A stretch of 58,697 nucleotides of DNA, from assembly GCA_902796555.1 (NCBI GenBank), contig CADBPR010000016.1:1-58697 (forward strand). The letters run 5' to 3'. How positions within the stretch are numbered: position 1 is the stretch's first letter; each line of letters opens with the position of its first letter. A program made the position numbers and the translations under genes. This DNA is from an uncultured Bacteroidia bacterium (GTDB lineage Bacteria; Bacteroidota; Bacteroidia; Bacteroidales; UBA932). The notes below the pieces were generated by a model. The model did not search any database, was not told the DNA's origin, and saw only the letters and a program-made list of their open reading frames with translations. Below are positions 49,889-58,697 of this stretch, one piece after another.

Positions 49889-51430
49889 ATGAAACGATTA
49901 TACTGCGTCATCCTCCTGCTTGCGGCCGCATTGTTGCTGAACGGCTGTTTTGCCGACCAGAGCACGTCGGCTACCCTGACGGTCCCCGATATCGTCGTTG
50001 AGGGGCTGGCTCCTGAAATGCAGGTTCTGTTCGGGCAGAATTTGACCCTGGAGGCCTCCGCGTCCGTGACCGGGGAGCCTGACCGTGCCTTGACCTACCT
50101 GTGGGAGATGGACCTGACCCCGGGCAAAGACGATAACCGCCTGGTGCTGGGTGAAGGACCCACCCTGGATTACCGGATTGCCTGCTCACCCTCCGACAAG
50201 CCCTACCTGCTGACCCTGACGGTGAAGGATGCGGTCAGCGGTCTGTCCAAGGTGACCCCCGTGCTGGTCTATGTGTCCTCCACGCTGGGCGAAGGTCTGC
50301 TGGTGGCCCATACCCGGGACGGCGGCGCCCATACCGAACTGGACCTCGTGTCCAGCAAAGCGGTTACCTATGGCAGCGATGCGGAAGAACCCGTCTATAC
50401 CCGCGACATTTATCCCCTGGCCAACGACGGACCGCTCGAGGGCCGGGTCAACGTGATGACCAGCGCGCTGATGACCAACGGCGCCGTTTATAACGAACCG
50501 TTGCTGCTGATGGGCTCGGACGAGCACTTCTTCGCCCTGGAGACCACCACGTATAAGAAATACCGCGAAGACCTGAACCTGTTCGGCGACATGCGCGACG
50601 AAACCTTCAAGACGACCGCCATCTTTACCTACAGCGGTATCATGGCCGGTGCCGTCGTGAACGACGTCCTCTATGTCAACATCGGCCACACCAACAATGT
50701 GTTCAACAAGGCCGGCTATCCCCGGGTCCCGGCGAATGTGTTCAATGCGCGGAACGTCGGCTATAACAAAACCGACGGCGACATCGTCTTCTTCAACGAG
50801 GCTGAAGGCAATTTCTATTATATGCACGGCATGTTCTCCGGCTATGCCGCCTTCTCGGCTGTCAGCGAGAACCTGGGCGTGCCCCTGGCCGGTTCCCGGG
50901 CCATTGCCGCCGGCTCCGGACGCTACTCCTGCACCGCCTTCTTCATTCAGACGCCGGACGGGAAGTACCATCTTTTCTATCTCTTCCCCAACGGACCGCT
51001 GTACAGCCACTACGAAGTGGCGGACGACCACTTGGACGAAGCGGTGGCCTATGCTTTCTGCGACAATTCCGACATCTTCTTTTATGCGACCCCGGACAAG
51101 GTCTATTCCGTCCTAATGACGGGCGGTACGGCCACCACCACCGGCCTTTCCTGGGCGCCGGATTCCCCGGACGAGAAGATTACCGGCATCCGCCAGTACA
51201 TGCAGGCCTGGTATGGTACCCACCAGTATACCCTGGGCGCGGACAGCTATCCTTTCCCGCTGGCGACGAACCGCCTGCAGGTGCTGATTACGACCTATAA
51301 CGAAACGACGGGGGAGGGGAAGATTTACCTGCGCCCCTTCAATGTGTCCACCGGCCGCTTTACCTTCAAGGACAACGGTACTTTCAGCGGATTCGGCGAA
51401 ATCACCGCCCTGGCCACCACCTTCAAATAA
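49889..51430 (+). CDS. PKD-like family lipoprotein
   Basis: This 513-residue lipoprotein (Cys20 in LLNGC) begins with a PKD-like Ig domain at about residues 35-130 (QVLFGQNLTLEASASVTGEPDRALTYLWEM, DKPYLLTLTVKDAVSG). The remaining 380 residues appear to be a beta-propeller-like repeat region (TAIFTYSGIMAGAVVNDVLYVNIG, GRYSCTAFFIQTPDGKYHLFYLFPNG, NSDIFFYATPDKVYSV). It is the standard third accessory protein of this SusCD-metalloprotease layout and probably helps capture cargo at the surface. The gene starts two bases after DUF4843. Confidence 0.87.
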   Translation: MKRLYCVILLLAAALLLNGCFADQSTSATLTVPDIVVEGLAPEMQVLFGQNLTLEASASVTGEPDRALTYLWEMDLTPGKDDNRLVLGEGPTLDYRIACSPSDKPYLLTLTVKDAVSGLSKVTPVLVYVSSTLGEGLLVAHTRDGGAHTELDLVSSKAVTYGSDAEEPVYTRDIYPLANDGPLEGRVNVMTSALMTNGAVYNEPLLLMGSDEHFFALETTTYKKYREDLNLFGDMRDETFKTTAIFTYSGIMAGAVVNDVLYVNIGHTNNVFNKAGYPRVPANVFNARNVGYNKTDGDIVFFNEAEGNFYYMHGMFSGYAAFSAVSENLGVPLAGSRAIAAGSGRYSCTAFFIQTPDGKYHLFYLFPNGPLYSHYEVADDHLDEAVAYAFCDNSDIFFYATPDKVYSVLMTGGTATTTGLSWAPDSPDEKITGIRQYMQAWYGTHQYTLGADSYPFPLATNRLQVLITTYNETTGEGKIYLRPFNVSTGRFTFKDNGTFSGFGEITALATTFK

Positions 51431-51437
51431 TGACGGA

Positions 51438-53969
51438 ATGATGAAAAAATTGCTATATATCCTGTTGGCTGCGGCCCTGCTCCTGCCCCTGCCGGAGAGT
51501 GCCGCCCGCAAGACACCTTCGCGGCGCAAGGCCAAGACCGAGAAGAAAGACACGGTCAAAACGAAAACACCTTACGAGAAACTTTTTGACAAGGAACAGA
51601 AAGTCGAGAAAGGCCTGGTGACGGTGCACCTGAAAAAAGGAAAGGTGTATCTGGAGATTCCCGATTCTTTGCTGGGCCGGTCCTTCGCTTCCGGTACGTC
51701 CATCAAGTCCATCAGCAACAACAGCATTTCCGTCGTGGGGCAGAAAGGTCTGTCCAATCTGGATTTTTTTACGCTGGAAAAGAGCGACAGCATCGTGCTG
51801 CTGCGCAGCCTGTCCTTTGACTTCACCTCGCCCGACGGGAACATCCTGTCCGCCCTGTCGCAGAGCCACACCGGCGCCGTCCTGGCCCGCTTCCCGTCCA
51901 AGGCCAAATCGCCCGCGGGGGACCTTGTGATAGACGTCACCGACTTCCTCCTGTCCGACCGCGACGCCTTCAACCCCTTCAAAATGGGCGGCATGTCCCC
52001 TTATAAGGCTTCCTACAAAAAGGCCTTGTCCTATCTGGTGGACGTCAAATCCTTTGCGGACAACGTGTCCCTGACCGTCAGCCGCTCCTACACCTATACC
52101 CGCGAGGGGTCCCGGACGGTGAAAAACCGCCCCTTCACGGCTGAGACCACGACTTCCATCCTCCTGCTGCCCCGGGAGATTTACCATCCCCGCATGGCTG
52201 ACCCGCGCATCGGCTTCTTCTTTACGCCGCGCGTGCAGATGGGCGACATGGGCTCTTCGACCAAGACCCTGTATTTCGCCAACCGCTGGCGCCTGGAGCC
52301 CTCCGATACGGCCGCATTCCGCCGGGGCGAAAAGGTGGAACCCGTCAAGCCCATTACCTTCTATATCGACAAAGACTTTCCGGAGTGGTGGAAGCCCTAT
52401 ATTTTCGATGCCGTGGAACAATGGAACGAGCCGTTCGAAGCGATCGGTTTCAAGCATGCGGTCCGTGCCCTTCCCTTCCCGGAGGACGACCCGGCCTTCG
52501 ACCCGGATAACATCCGCTACAGCTGCATCCGCTATGCCCCTGTGGGCATCCAGAACGCGATGGGCCCTTCCTGGACCGACCCCCGCAGCGGCGAAATCAT
52601 CAACGCCTCCGTGTATGTCTATCACGATGTCATCAAACTCCTGACAGTCTGGATGTTCGTGCAGACGGCCCAGGCCGAGGAAGGGGTGCGCCGCGTGGAC
52701 CCGCCGCAGGAATTGCTGGGCGACGCGCTGATGTATGTCATCAAGCATGAGGTGGGCCATACGCTGGGTCTGATGCACAATATGAGCGCTTCTTCCGTGA
52801 TTCCGGTGGAATCGCTGCGGGACCCGGCCTTTACGCGCGAGAACGGTACGACCACCTCCATCATGGACTATGCCCGTTTCAATTACGTGGCCCAGCCCGG
52901 GGACAAGGAGCGGGGCGTCAGCCTGACCCCGCCGCGTTTCGGAAAATATGACAGGTATGCGATTCGCTGGGGCTATACCCCGGTGTTCGACCAGCCGGAC
53001 TTCGCGGCCGAAACGGCTTACACCACGCAGTGGATTACCGATTCCCTGGCGGCCCATCCCTGGTGCCGCTACGGCAAGCAGCAGATGTCCTCGATGCTGA
53101 TGGACCCGTCCTGCCAGACCGAAGACCTGGGCGACGACGTCTTTGCGGCGACCGATTACGGCATCGCCAACCTGAAATACATCATGTATCGCTTCATGGA
53201 CTGGATTCCGGACGCCGACGACCCGGAGTACAAGTTCCGCACGGATATCTACCTGGGCATCGTCAACCAGTACCTGCGTTACAGCGGGCATGTCATGGCC
53301 CATATCGGTGGCCTGTACAAGCGGGAAGTAGTGGCCGGCGACGGATTCAAGCGCTTTGCCAACATTCCCGCCGCCGAGCAGAAAAAGGCGGTGGACTATA
53401 TCCTTGCGATGATAGCCGATACCGACTGGCTGGAAGACAAGGCGGTGCTGGGGCGTCTGCCGATTGCCGGTACGCCGGTTTGGCAGCTGCGCCGCGCCAT
53501 TGCGGAGAACCTGATGGCGTCCCCGTTCAGGGCACTGCTGGCCGACGGGGTGGACAGTTATGAAGTCAGCCCCGAACAGATGCTGACCCTTCTCGAAGAG
53601 CCGGTCTGGAAACCGGTCCGCGCCCGGAAGGCCTTGACGCCCTGGGAGCGGGAATTCCAGCGCATCTATGTGCAGTCGCTCATGCAGAGCGTCAGTTTCT
53701 CCCTGCCGCCTTCCTCCCAGAGCGACCGGCTGCAGGAAGACCTGCCCGACGGCACCGAACCGATGGGCCTGATTTCCTATGATCCGGTCAGCGGCTTCGA
53801 ATGGGAACCGCGGAGCATGCTCAACGGCGGCACCTATACCCAGGGGAGCGTTTATGCGGCCCTGAAGCGGGCATACGACTGGATGGAAAAGGCCGCTGCC
53901 GGGGCGAACGACCTGGATAAGGGCCATTATCAATTACTGATGGGAATCATTGAATACGGCTGCAGATGA
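51438..53969 (+). CDS. Zinc-dependent metalloprotease (DUF5117/DUF4953 type)
   Basis: This 843-residue exported protein is an active-looking metzincin. The zinc site is KHEVGHTLGLMHNM, the full HExxHxxGxxH motif with His437, Glu438, His441 and His447, and the Met-turn follows as SIMDY with Met476. The N-terminal half (residues about 45-290) matches the DUF5118/DUF5117 beta-rich region, the catalytic part spans about 300-490, and a helical C-terminal region follows. The signal peptide ends near PESAARK and is followed by a strongly basic stretch (RRKAKTEKK). ATGs at 51438 and 51441 are both possible. It should cut proteins at the surface or in the periplasm and feed the SusCD of the operon. 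It overlaps the next gene by four bases. Confidence 0.93.
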   Translation: MMKKLLYILLAAALLLPLPESAARKTPSRRKAKTEKKDTVKTKTPYEKLFDKEQKVEKGLVTVHLKKGKVYLEIPDSLLGRSFASGTSIKSISNNSISVVGQKGLSNLDFFTLEKSDSIVLLRSLSFDFTSPDGNILSALSQSHTGAVLARFPSKAKSPAGDLVIDVTDFLLSDRDAFNPFKMGGMSPYKASYKKALSYLVDVKSFADNVSLTVSRSYTYTREGSRTVKNRPFTAETTTSILLLPREIYHPRMADPRIGFFFTPRVQMGDMGSSTKTLYFANRWRLEPSDTAAFRRGEKVEPVKPITFYIDKDFPEWWKPYIFDAVEQWNEPFEAIGFKHAVRALPFPEDDPAFDPDNIRYSCIRYAPVGIQNAMGPSWTDPRSGEIINASVYVYHDVIKLLTVWMFVQTAQAEEGVRRVDPPQELLGDALMYVIKHEVGHTLGLMHNMSASSVIPVESLRDPAFTRENGTTTSIMDYARFNYVAQPGDKERGVSLTPPRFGKYDRYAIRWGYTPVFDQPDFAAETAYTTQWITDSLAAHPWCRYGKQQMSSMLMDPSCQTEDLGDDVFAATDYGIANLKYIMYRFMDWIPDADDPEYKFRTDIYLGIVNQYLRYSGHVMAHIGGLYKREVVAGDGFKRFANIPAAEQKKAVDYILAMIADTDWLEDKAVLGRLPIAGTPVWQLRRAIAENLMASPFRALLADGVDSYEVSPEQMLTLLEEPVWKPVRARKALTPWEREFQRIYVQSLMQSVSFSLPPSSQSDRLQEDLPDGTEPMGLISYDPVSGFEWEPRSMLNGGTYTQGSVYAALKRAYDWMEKAAAGANDLDKGHYQLLMGIIEYGCR

Positions 53970-56365
53970 AACGGTTGATCGGCATATGCTTCTGTCTGCT
54001 GCTGGCGGCTGCGCTGCCGGCCAAGACGCCCTATGAGCGCTTCGTATCCAAGAAGAACGTCAAGTCGGCCGGTTCGGAGCTCAAATTGTACCAGGACGGG
54101 AAGAACCTGTTCCTGGAGATTCCAGACTCGCTCGACGGACGGACCGTGCTGCTCAGCTCCATCTTGCGCAGCAGCAGTTCCCCCTGGCTCTCCCCGGGCC
54201 GGGAAGTGTCCGCCCAGCCGGCTTATATCCTGTCCCGCACCGATTCCCTGCTCCTGCTCAAGGAGCCTTCGCTGCTGCCGGAGTCGGCGGACAGCCTGAT
54301 TGGGACGGCGCTGAACCGCTCATACAGCCTTCCTACGGCCTTCGCCTTCCCGGTCAAATACCGCGGCAACGGCACTCTGGTGGCCAATGTCACCGCCTTG
54401 TTCGACCCCACGGACAAGAAAGTGGTGGACCTGAAAGGTGTCCAGCTGGACGAGTACGCCCGTTTCTACAGCGGCACCCTGCAGTCGGAACTCACGCAGG
54501 AGAAGGGCCTTGTGGCCTTCAACCGCAGTGTTGGCGTGGTGCGCCAGCTGACCTTCGGCGCCGCCCCTTCCTATGCGGCCGGTCCTCAGGCCGTCGCCCT
54601 TACGGAAGAGACACAACGCATTACAGGTGAATTTGTTACCACCATCAGTCTGCTGGATGAAAAGGAAATGAAGCCGCGCGAAGCGGATTCCCGTATCGGG
54701 GTACGCAGCGTCCGGCGCTCCTTGTACAGCCCCGGCGCCGGGATGAAAACCCGTTCGCTGGCGACCCGCTGGAAGGTGGATGCCGGCGAGAAAATCACCG
54801 TCTATGTGGATACCCTGTTCCCGGCCGCATGGCAGCAGGCCATTCGCAAGGCCCTCCTGGCCTGGAATCCCGCGTTCGAAGCGGCCGGACTTGGCCGCGT
54901 CGTCGATGTGCGTCCCTATGCCTCCTATATCGGTTTCAGCCCCGAAGACCCCTTCGTCAGTACGGTCCGGGCCGATGTGCACGGGCAGGGACAGCAAATC
55001 GGAGCCTCTGTCCTGACCCACCCTTCCACCGGAGAAATCCTGTCCTGCACCATCACGGTACCGGGCGCCTTGATAGACGCCATCCGGGAAGAAGGCATTT
55101 GGTCCATCAGCGACGTGGATGCGCGCTATGCCGGCTATGACCTGCCGCAGGATGCTGTCACCGAGGCGCTGAAAGCCAAGATGATGGGCGTATTCGGACG
55201 GGTGCTGGGCCTGCAGGCCAATATGGCGGGTTCCCGGGCTTATACCCCCGCCCAACTGCGCAATCCTTCCTTCACCCAGGTCAACGGCATCACCGCCTCC
55301 GTTACGGACGAGGTGACCTTCAACCTACTGGCCCGCCCGGGCGACCGCGAGCGGGGCGTGGTGACGGTATCCGACAAAATCGGGGCCTACGACCGTTTCG
55401 CGATTGACTGGCTCTACCGGGTCTTCCCGGAGGGGACGGATGAGAAGCAGGCCCTGCGGGACATGCTGGCGGAAAAGGCCGGGAAAGACGCCTATCTCTT
55501 CCTGCCGGCCCGCAGCGGCAATCCCGACCCGCGTGCCCTGTCCGGCGACCTGGGCAATGACCCCTTCGCCCTGTATACCCGTTCCCGGGAGCGGCTGGCC
55601 TTTGTTGCCGACCATGCGATGGAATGGTTTGCCGGGGCCGGACTGGAGACCACCTCCTTCCGGGAATTGTTCGCAGAACGCCTGCTGATGCGCTTCATGT
55701 CGGTTTCCCGCCAGCTTTCCTACTGGATCGGGGGCATCTGTCTGCAGGACCTTTCCACCGGCACCAAGGCCACGGCCGTCCCCAAAGCGGTTCAGCAGCA
55801 GGTCATCGCCACCCTGTGCGCCTCCTTTGAAGACCTGTCCTGGCTGGACCGGAAAGACCTGCTCCAATGGTCCGGAGCCAACCGCTCCTGGGACCGGATG
55901 GTGCGGGTGAACGAGGCCGTGCAGTCCGGGCTGGTCAGCCGGATAGACTGGGTCGCAGCGGGTCCTGTCCTCGCCGGCAGCGACTATCCTTTGACGGCGT
56001 ATCTGGATGACCTCACCGCCGCCCTGTTCAAAGAAGTCAAGACCGGCCGCATGCCGGTGGGCGACGATTTGCTGACGGGCAGTTACATTGCCATCGGTCT
56101 GATCCGGCGCTCCCCGCTGCTGACGCGGCGCTCCGCGGAACGGTCCCATAAAATCTCCCTCACGGACGCGTCACTGACGATGCCCCTGGGCGAAATCCCG
56201 GCCGAAGCGCAAGCCGACGTCGAAGCGGCCTGTATTGCGCAATTGCTGAAAATCAAGAAGTTGCTTCGCGGCGGTATCGCCGTTGCCGCCTCCGAAGGTG
56301 ACCGCTCCCGGATGGAATATGTGCTGAAGGTCGTGGAAGATGCTTTGCATAACGAACAACAATAG
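53966..56365 (+). CDS. Inactive paralogue of the metalloprotease (pseudoprotease)
   Basis: This 799-residue exported protein is homologous along its length to the preceding protease: a shared KTPYE[RK]-[FL] start, ELKLYQDGKNLFLEIPDSL against the equivalent LEIPDSL strand, ADSRIGV, TLFP-type hinge and the RPGDRERGVV block. At the zinc site the sequence reads GVFGRVLGLQANM (residues 408-420), so all three His ligands and the catalytic Glu are gone, and the Met-turn is SVTDE. The reading frame is intact and the length normal, so this is a retained protein without protease chemistry, not a broken gene. It may bind substrate, regulate or form a complex with its active partner, with which it is translationally coupled (ATGA overlap). 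Confidence 0.9.
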   Translation: MKRLIGICFCLLLAAALPAKTPYERFVSKKNVKSAGSELKLYQDGKNLFLEIPDSLDGRTVLLSSILRSSSSPWLSPGREVSAQPAYILSRTDSLLLLKEPSLLPESADSLIGTALNRSYSLPTAFAFPVKYRGNGTLVANVTALFDPTDKKVVDLKGVQLDEYARFYSGTLQSELTQEKGLVAFNRSVGVVRQLTFGAAPSYAAGPQAVALTEETQRITGEFVTTISLLDEKEMKPREADSRIGVRSVRRSLYSPGAGMKTRSLATRWKVDAGEKITVYVDTLFPAAWQQAIRKALLAWNPAFEAAGLGRVVDVRPYASYIGFSPEDPFVSTVRADVHGQGQQIGASVLTHPSTGEILSCTITVPGALIDAIREEGIWSISDVDARYAGYDLPQDAVTEALKAKMMGVFGRVLGLQANMAGSRAYTPAQLRNPSFTQVNGITASVTDEVTFNLLARPGDRERGVVTVSDKIGAYDRFAIDWLYRVFPEGTDEKQALRDMLAEKAGKDAYLFLPARSGNPDPRALSGDLGNDPFALYTRSRERLAFVADHAMEWFAGAGLETTSFRELFAERLLMRFMSVSRQLSYWIGGICLQDLSTGTKATAVPKAVQQQVIATLCASFEDLSWLDRKDLLQWSGANRSWDRMVRVNEAVQSGLVSRIDWVAAGPVLAGSDYPLTAYLDDLTAALFKEVKTGRMPVGDDLLTGSYIAIGLIRRSPLLTRRSAERSHKISLTDASLTMPLGEIPAEAQADVEAACIAQLLKIKKLLRGGIAVAASEGDRSRMEYVLKVVEDALHNEQQ

Positions 56366-56382
56366 ATAGTAACCCTATGCGT

Positions 56383-58491
56383 ATGAAAAAATTTTATTTG
56401 ATTGCAGTCGCCGGGCTGGTGCTCGGGGCTGTCGCCGGTTGCCAAAGCACCGTCAAAGAAGTTGAAAAGCAGGTTGACAAGCCCGTCGGCGTAAGCATCG
56501 ACGCTTCTACCCTGCTGGTCGGAAAGGACGGCGGAAACCGCGTGGTTTCCTTCACCGCCAACGAGGCCTGGACCCTCGCCTCCGATTCCGACTGGATTGT
56601 TCCCGACAAGACCTCCGGCGAAGCCGGCAAGGCCACTGTTATCCTCGCCATCGACCCTTACCAGGGCGAGGAGACCCGCAGCGGAAAGGTGACCCTGACC
56701 GCCGGCAGTACTTCTTCCGTATTTACGGTGGAACAGACCGCTTCTTCCGTATTCGGTACGGAGCTTGACATCTACATCTCTGCCAAGGCGCAGGATATCG
56801 AGATTCCGGTGCAGGCCAATGTCGCCTATACCGTCACCGCTGATGCCTCCTGGCTGACCGTGGCCCAGACCAAGGCTGCCGTCGAGTCCGGCGTCATCAA
56901 AATCCACGCTGCCGCCAACTCCGAACTCGGACCCCGTACGGGCCAGTTTACGATTGCGGCCGACGGTTTCTCTGCGGTTTATTCGGTAACCCAGAGCGCC
57001 GAATTCATTCCCGCCGTCGAGGCAACGGGCACTTACCTGGGCAGTGCACAGGACCCTTATGACAACGACGCCTATATATACAACACATTCCAGCAGTTTG
57101 CCGTTACGATGGTGACCGCCGAGGGCGAGACTGTTGTCCTGGCCTTGAACGCCGCCGACCCTGAAGGTTACAGCATCATTCCGGTCGGCACCTATGAGGT
57201 GGACGCCACCGCGACCCATGCGCCCGGAACCTTCTCCCTCAAGCCTACTTCTTCCTTTGTGAAGTACTATACGACCATCCGCTCCGGCGAGAAGGAGATT
57301 GTCGTCTACGACGGCGAAATCACCGTTGACGAGAGCGAGGGCCAGTATGCCATCACCGCCATCCTGGTGGATGACCGCGACAACCAGTACAGCTATAGCT
57401 ACCAGGGTCCCATTGAAGTGAGCAACGAGTCCTGCAGCCTCGAGAATTCCGACGCCGACTACCTGGCCGACTTCAATACGTATTTCACCAACCAGTTGGG
57501 CGAGTGGAATCTTTTCTTCTATGCCTCCCGTCCGGCCGGTGAGTCGGATTATCCTATCCGCAGCTTCAGCGTAACGGTTTTCGATGCAAAATCCGAAGAA
57601 GTGCCGACGGGCGCCTTTACGTTCAAGGTCCCGGAAGCAGATGCATCCCTGACCTATGCCAACGGTATCATGAAAACCGACGCCGGTACCTTCTACAACC
57701 TGACGCCGTATTGCGTGTATCCTTCTGGCGAGGGACTGGATATCACCCTGACGCTGAAAGAGGGCACGACCCCGTCCTTCGAGATTCAGCCCGACGCTAC
57801 CGGCACCTATACGGTCAAAGTGAAAGCGACCTTTGTCCAGCATATCGTCAAGCACGCCTTGGACGAAGAAGGCTACTGGGCGTATGACGAAAACGGGAAC
57901 GATATTATCGAATCCGAAAAGGATGTGGAGGTTTCCATGGACGAGACCTATGTCAATGTTTCGCTGGCCGAGCCGGTGCGTAACTCCTACTATACCGTCT
58001 ATCCGGATGGTGACTATACCCTTCGCGGCGAACTGTTCAACGCCAAATATATGCCTTTCTGGTATGGGAGTCCGCTGAGCGAGGGCTGTCATGTTTTCGC
58101 CTTCGGTTTCAACTCTATCGATAACAATTACAGCATCTACATGGCCCTCAATGTCAAGCAGGATTATACCTTCGAGGTGAACTTCCCGGCCAACCGTCCT
58201 CGTTTTACCTCCAATGCGTTCAAGACCGGAACCTATCCGTTCTCTTACAGCGGCGATCCGGACACCATGATTCCGATGACAAACTGGCACCGTGTCGTGA
58301 ATGCGTATTCCGGTACGACCTATCAGATTGTCGGCGGTTCCATCACCCTGACCGATGCGCTCATTACTTATGACCTGACCTGCAAGGCACCCGATGGCAA
58401 CACCATCGCCATTACCGGTTCCCACGCAGCAACGTTCTACTATGCCCAGAATTACAGCACCCGTACGATGACGCTGGATACGGCTGAGTAG
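56383..58491 (+). CDS. BACON-domain lipoprotein
   Basis: This lipoprotein of about 702 residues (Cys20 in AVAGC from the ATG at 56383; an ATG two codons earlier is possible) starts with two BACON-type Ig domains, at about residues 38-120 (VSFTANEAWTLASDSDWI, SGKVTLTAGSTSSVFTVEQTA) and 125-205 (IPVQANVAYTVTADASWLTV, RTGQFTIAADGF). About 480 residues of beta-rich sequence follow, in repeated units with YPDGDYTLRGE, IPVGTYEVD and GAFTFKVP patterns. BACON domains are linked to binding of glycans, glycoproteins or mucin. It closes the peptidase operon before a strong terminator and may present the protein substrate to the protease pair. Confidence 0.85.
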   Translation: MKKFYLIAVAGLVLGAVAGCQSTVKEVEKQVDKPVGVSIDASTLLVGKDGGNRVVSFTANEAWTLASDSDWIVPDKTSGEAGKATVILAIDPYQGEETRSGKVTLTAGSTSSVFTVEQTASSVFGTELDIYISAKAQDIEIPVQANVAYTVTADASWLTVAQTKAAVESGVIKIHAAANSELGPRTGQFTIAADGFSAVYSVTQSAEFIPAVEATGTYLGSAQDPYDNDAYIYNTFQQFAVTMVTAEGETVVLALNAADPEGYSIIPVGTYEVDATATHAPGTFSLKPTSSFVKYYTTIRSGEKEIVVYDGEITVDESEGQYAITAILVDDRDNQYSYSYQGPIEVSNESCSLENSDADYLADFNTYFTNQLGEWNLFFYASRPAGESDYPIRSFSVTVFDAKSEEVPTGAFTFKVPEADASLTYANGIMKTDAGTFYNLTPYCVYPSGEGLDITLTLKEGTTPSFEIQPDATGTYTVKVKATFVQHIVKHALDEEGYWAYDENGNDIIESEKDVEVSMDETYVNVSLAEPVRNSYYTVYPDGDYTLRGELFNAKYMPFWYGSPLSEGCHVFAFGFNSIDNNYSIYMALNVKQDYTFEVNFPANRPRFTSNAFKTGTYPFSYSGDPDTMIPMTNWHRVVNAYSGTTYQIVGGSITLTDALITYDLTCKAPDGNTIAITGSHAATFYYAQNYSTRTMTLDTAE

Positions 58492-58512
58492 TACGGTTTG
58501 ATGTATATGATT

Positions 58513-58550
58513 GCGGAGGGCGACTCGAAAAGAGCCGCCCTCTGCTTTTA
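58513..58550 (+). terminator. Terminator of the peptidase operon
   Basis: A 14-bp stem (58513-58526 with 58532-58545, one mismatch and one G-T pair) with a GAAAA loop is followed by TTTT. Confidence 0.85.
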
Positions 58551-58558
58551 GGGAAATG

Positions 58559-58587
58559 AAAAAGAACCGCTCCTTCTGAAGCGATTC
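58559..58587 (-). terminator. Minus-strand terminator of the edge gene
   Basis: Read on the minus strand, a 9-bp stem (58579-58587 with 58564-58572, two G-T pairs) with a CAGAAG loop is followed by TTTTT. It faces the plus-strand terminator just to its left. Confidence 0.7.
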
Positions 58588-58616
58588 TTTGTGCGGGGTT
58601 GTTAACAAATGGCGGT

Positions 58617-58697
58617 TTACATCCGGTCTCCGATAAAGAGGTTGATGGCGGTCAGGAGTTTCTTTCCCTGGAGATAGGGCAGGTTGACGTGGTAGGA
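58617..58697 (-). CDS. C-terminal end of a gene running off the window
   Basis: The last 26 codons of a minus-strand gene are visible, ending KLLTAINLFIGDRM and a TAA stop at 58617-58619. Support comes from the open frame to the window edge and from the terminator 30 bases past the stop. The fragment is too short to name a family. Confidence 0.5.
   Translation of the reverse strand, partial: SYHVNLPYLQGKKLLTAINLFIGDRM

Noticed and set aside
53966..56365. Pseudogene call for the second metalloprotease
   Set aside because: The frame is intact over 799 codons, the signal peptide is present and start and stop are coupled to neighbours; only the active site is changed.

Overview
The window looks like a chromosome segment from a fairly GC-rich Bacteroidales-type Bacteroidota. 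Evidence: three SusC/SusD pairs, many lipoproteins that start MKK or MKR and end in a lipobox Cys, DUF4843, PKD-like and BACON lipoproteins, and promoters of the Bacteroidota form TTG-N20-TAnnTTTG. No species can be named. I see no rRNA, tRNA, transposase, phage gene or CRISPR array.

Region 1 (1-1300): a small DUF486 membrane protein and a divergent nitroreductase. Three perfect stem-loops lie at the extreme left.

Region 2 (1407-26712, plus strand): a large alpha-glucan utilisation locus, most likely for dextran or isomalto-oligosaccharides because it carries a GH66 dextranase-type enzyme. It starts with a GH13 lipoprotein and five tandem lipoproteins. Each of the five joins an N-terminal fimbrillin (Mfa-like) domain to one to four C-terminal SusE/SusF-like beta-sandwich modules. 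After a terminator and a new promoter come a four-module SusF-like protein, SusC, SusD, a cupin phosphoglucose isomerase, a ROK sugar kinase, a long class I phosphomannose-isomerase-like protein, a second cupin isomerase, a six-hairpin glycosidase, the GH66 enzyme, a minimal SusE-like lipoprotein and a GntR/UTRA regulator. The likely flow is surface capture and cleavage, TonB-dependent import, then phosphorylation and isomerisation in the cytoplasm.

Region 3 (26859-36763, minus strand): a second polysaccharide locus read from one well-formed promoter. The order is SusE/F-like binding protein, GH26 (mannanase type), GH37 (trehalase-like), SusC, SusD and a lipoprotein of unknown function. In both glycan loci the binding protein precedes SusC, the reverse of the classic susCDEF order.

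Region 4 (36928-43333, plus strand): a tightly packed seven-gene unit. It holds a fucose-isomerase-like protein, a LolA-like protein and the lysine/diaminopimelate genes dapE, lysC, dapB, dapA and dapD, and ends at a strong terminator. The aspartate kinase is short in its regulatory part.

Region 5 (43521-58491, plus strand): a DUF975 membrane protein with its own promoter, then a seven-gene operon: SusC, SusD, DUF4843, a PKD-like lipoprotein, an HExxHxxGxxH metalloprotease, a paralogue of that protease that has lost every zinc ligand and the catalytic Glu, and a BACON lipoprotein. This looks like a protein or peptide uptake system. Two facing terminators separate it from the C-terminal end of a minus-strand gene at the right edge.

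The most unusual elements are the fimbrillin-SusE/F chimera array with signs of recent module exchange, the active/inactive metalloprotease pair, and the four-gene sugar-phosphate block with two cupin isomerases.
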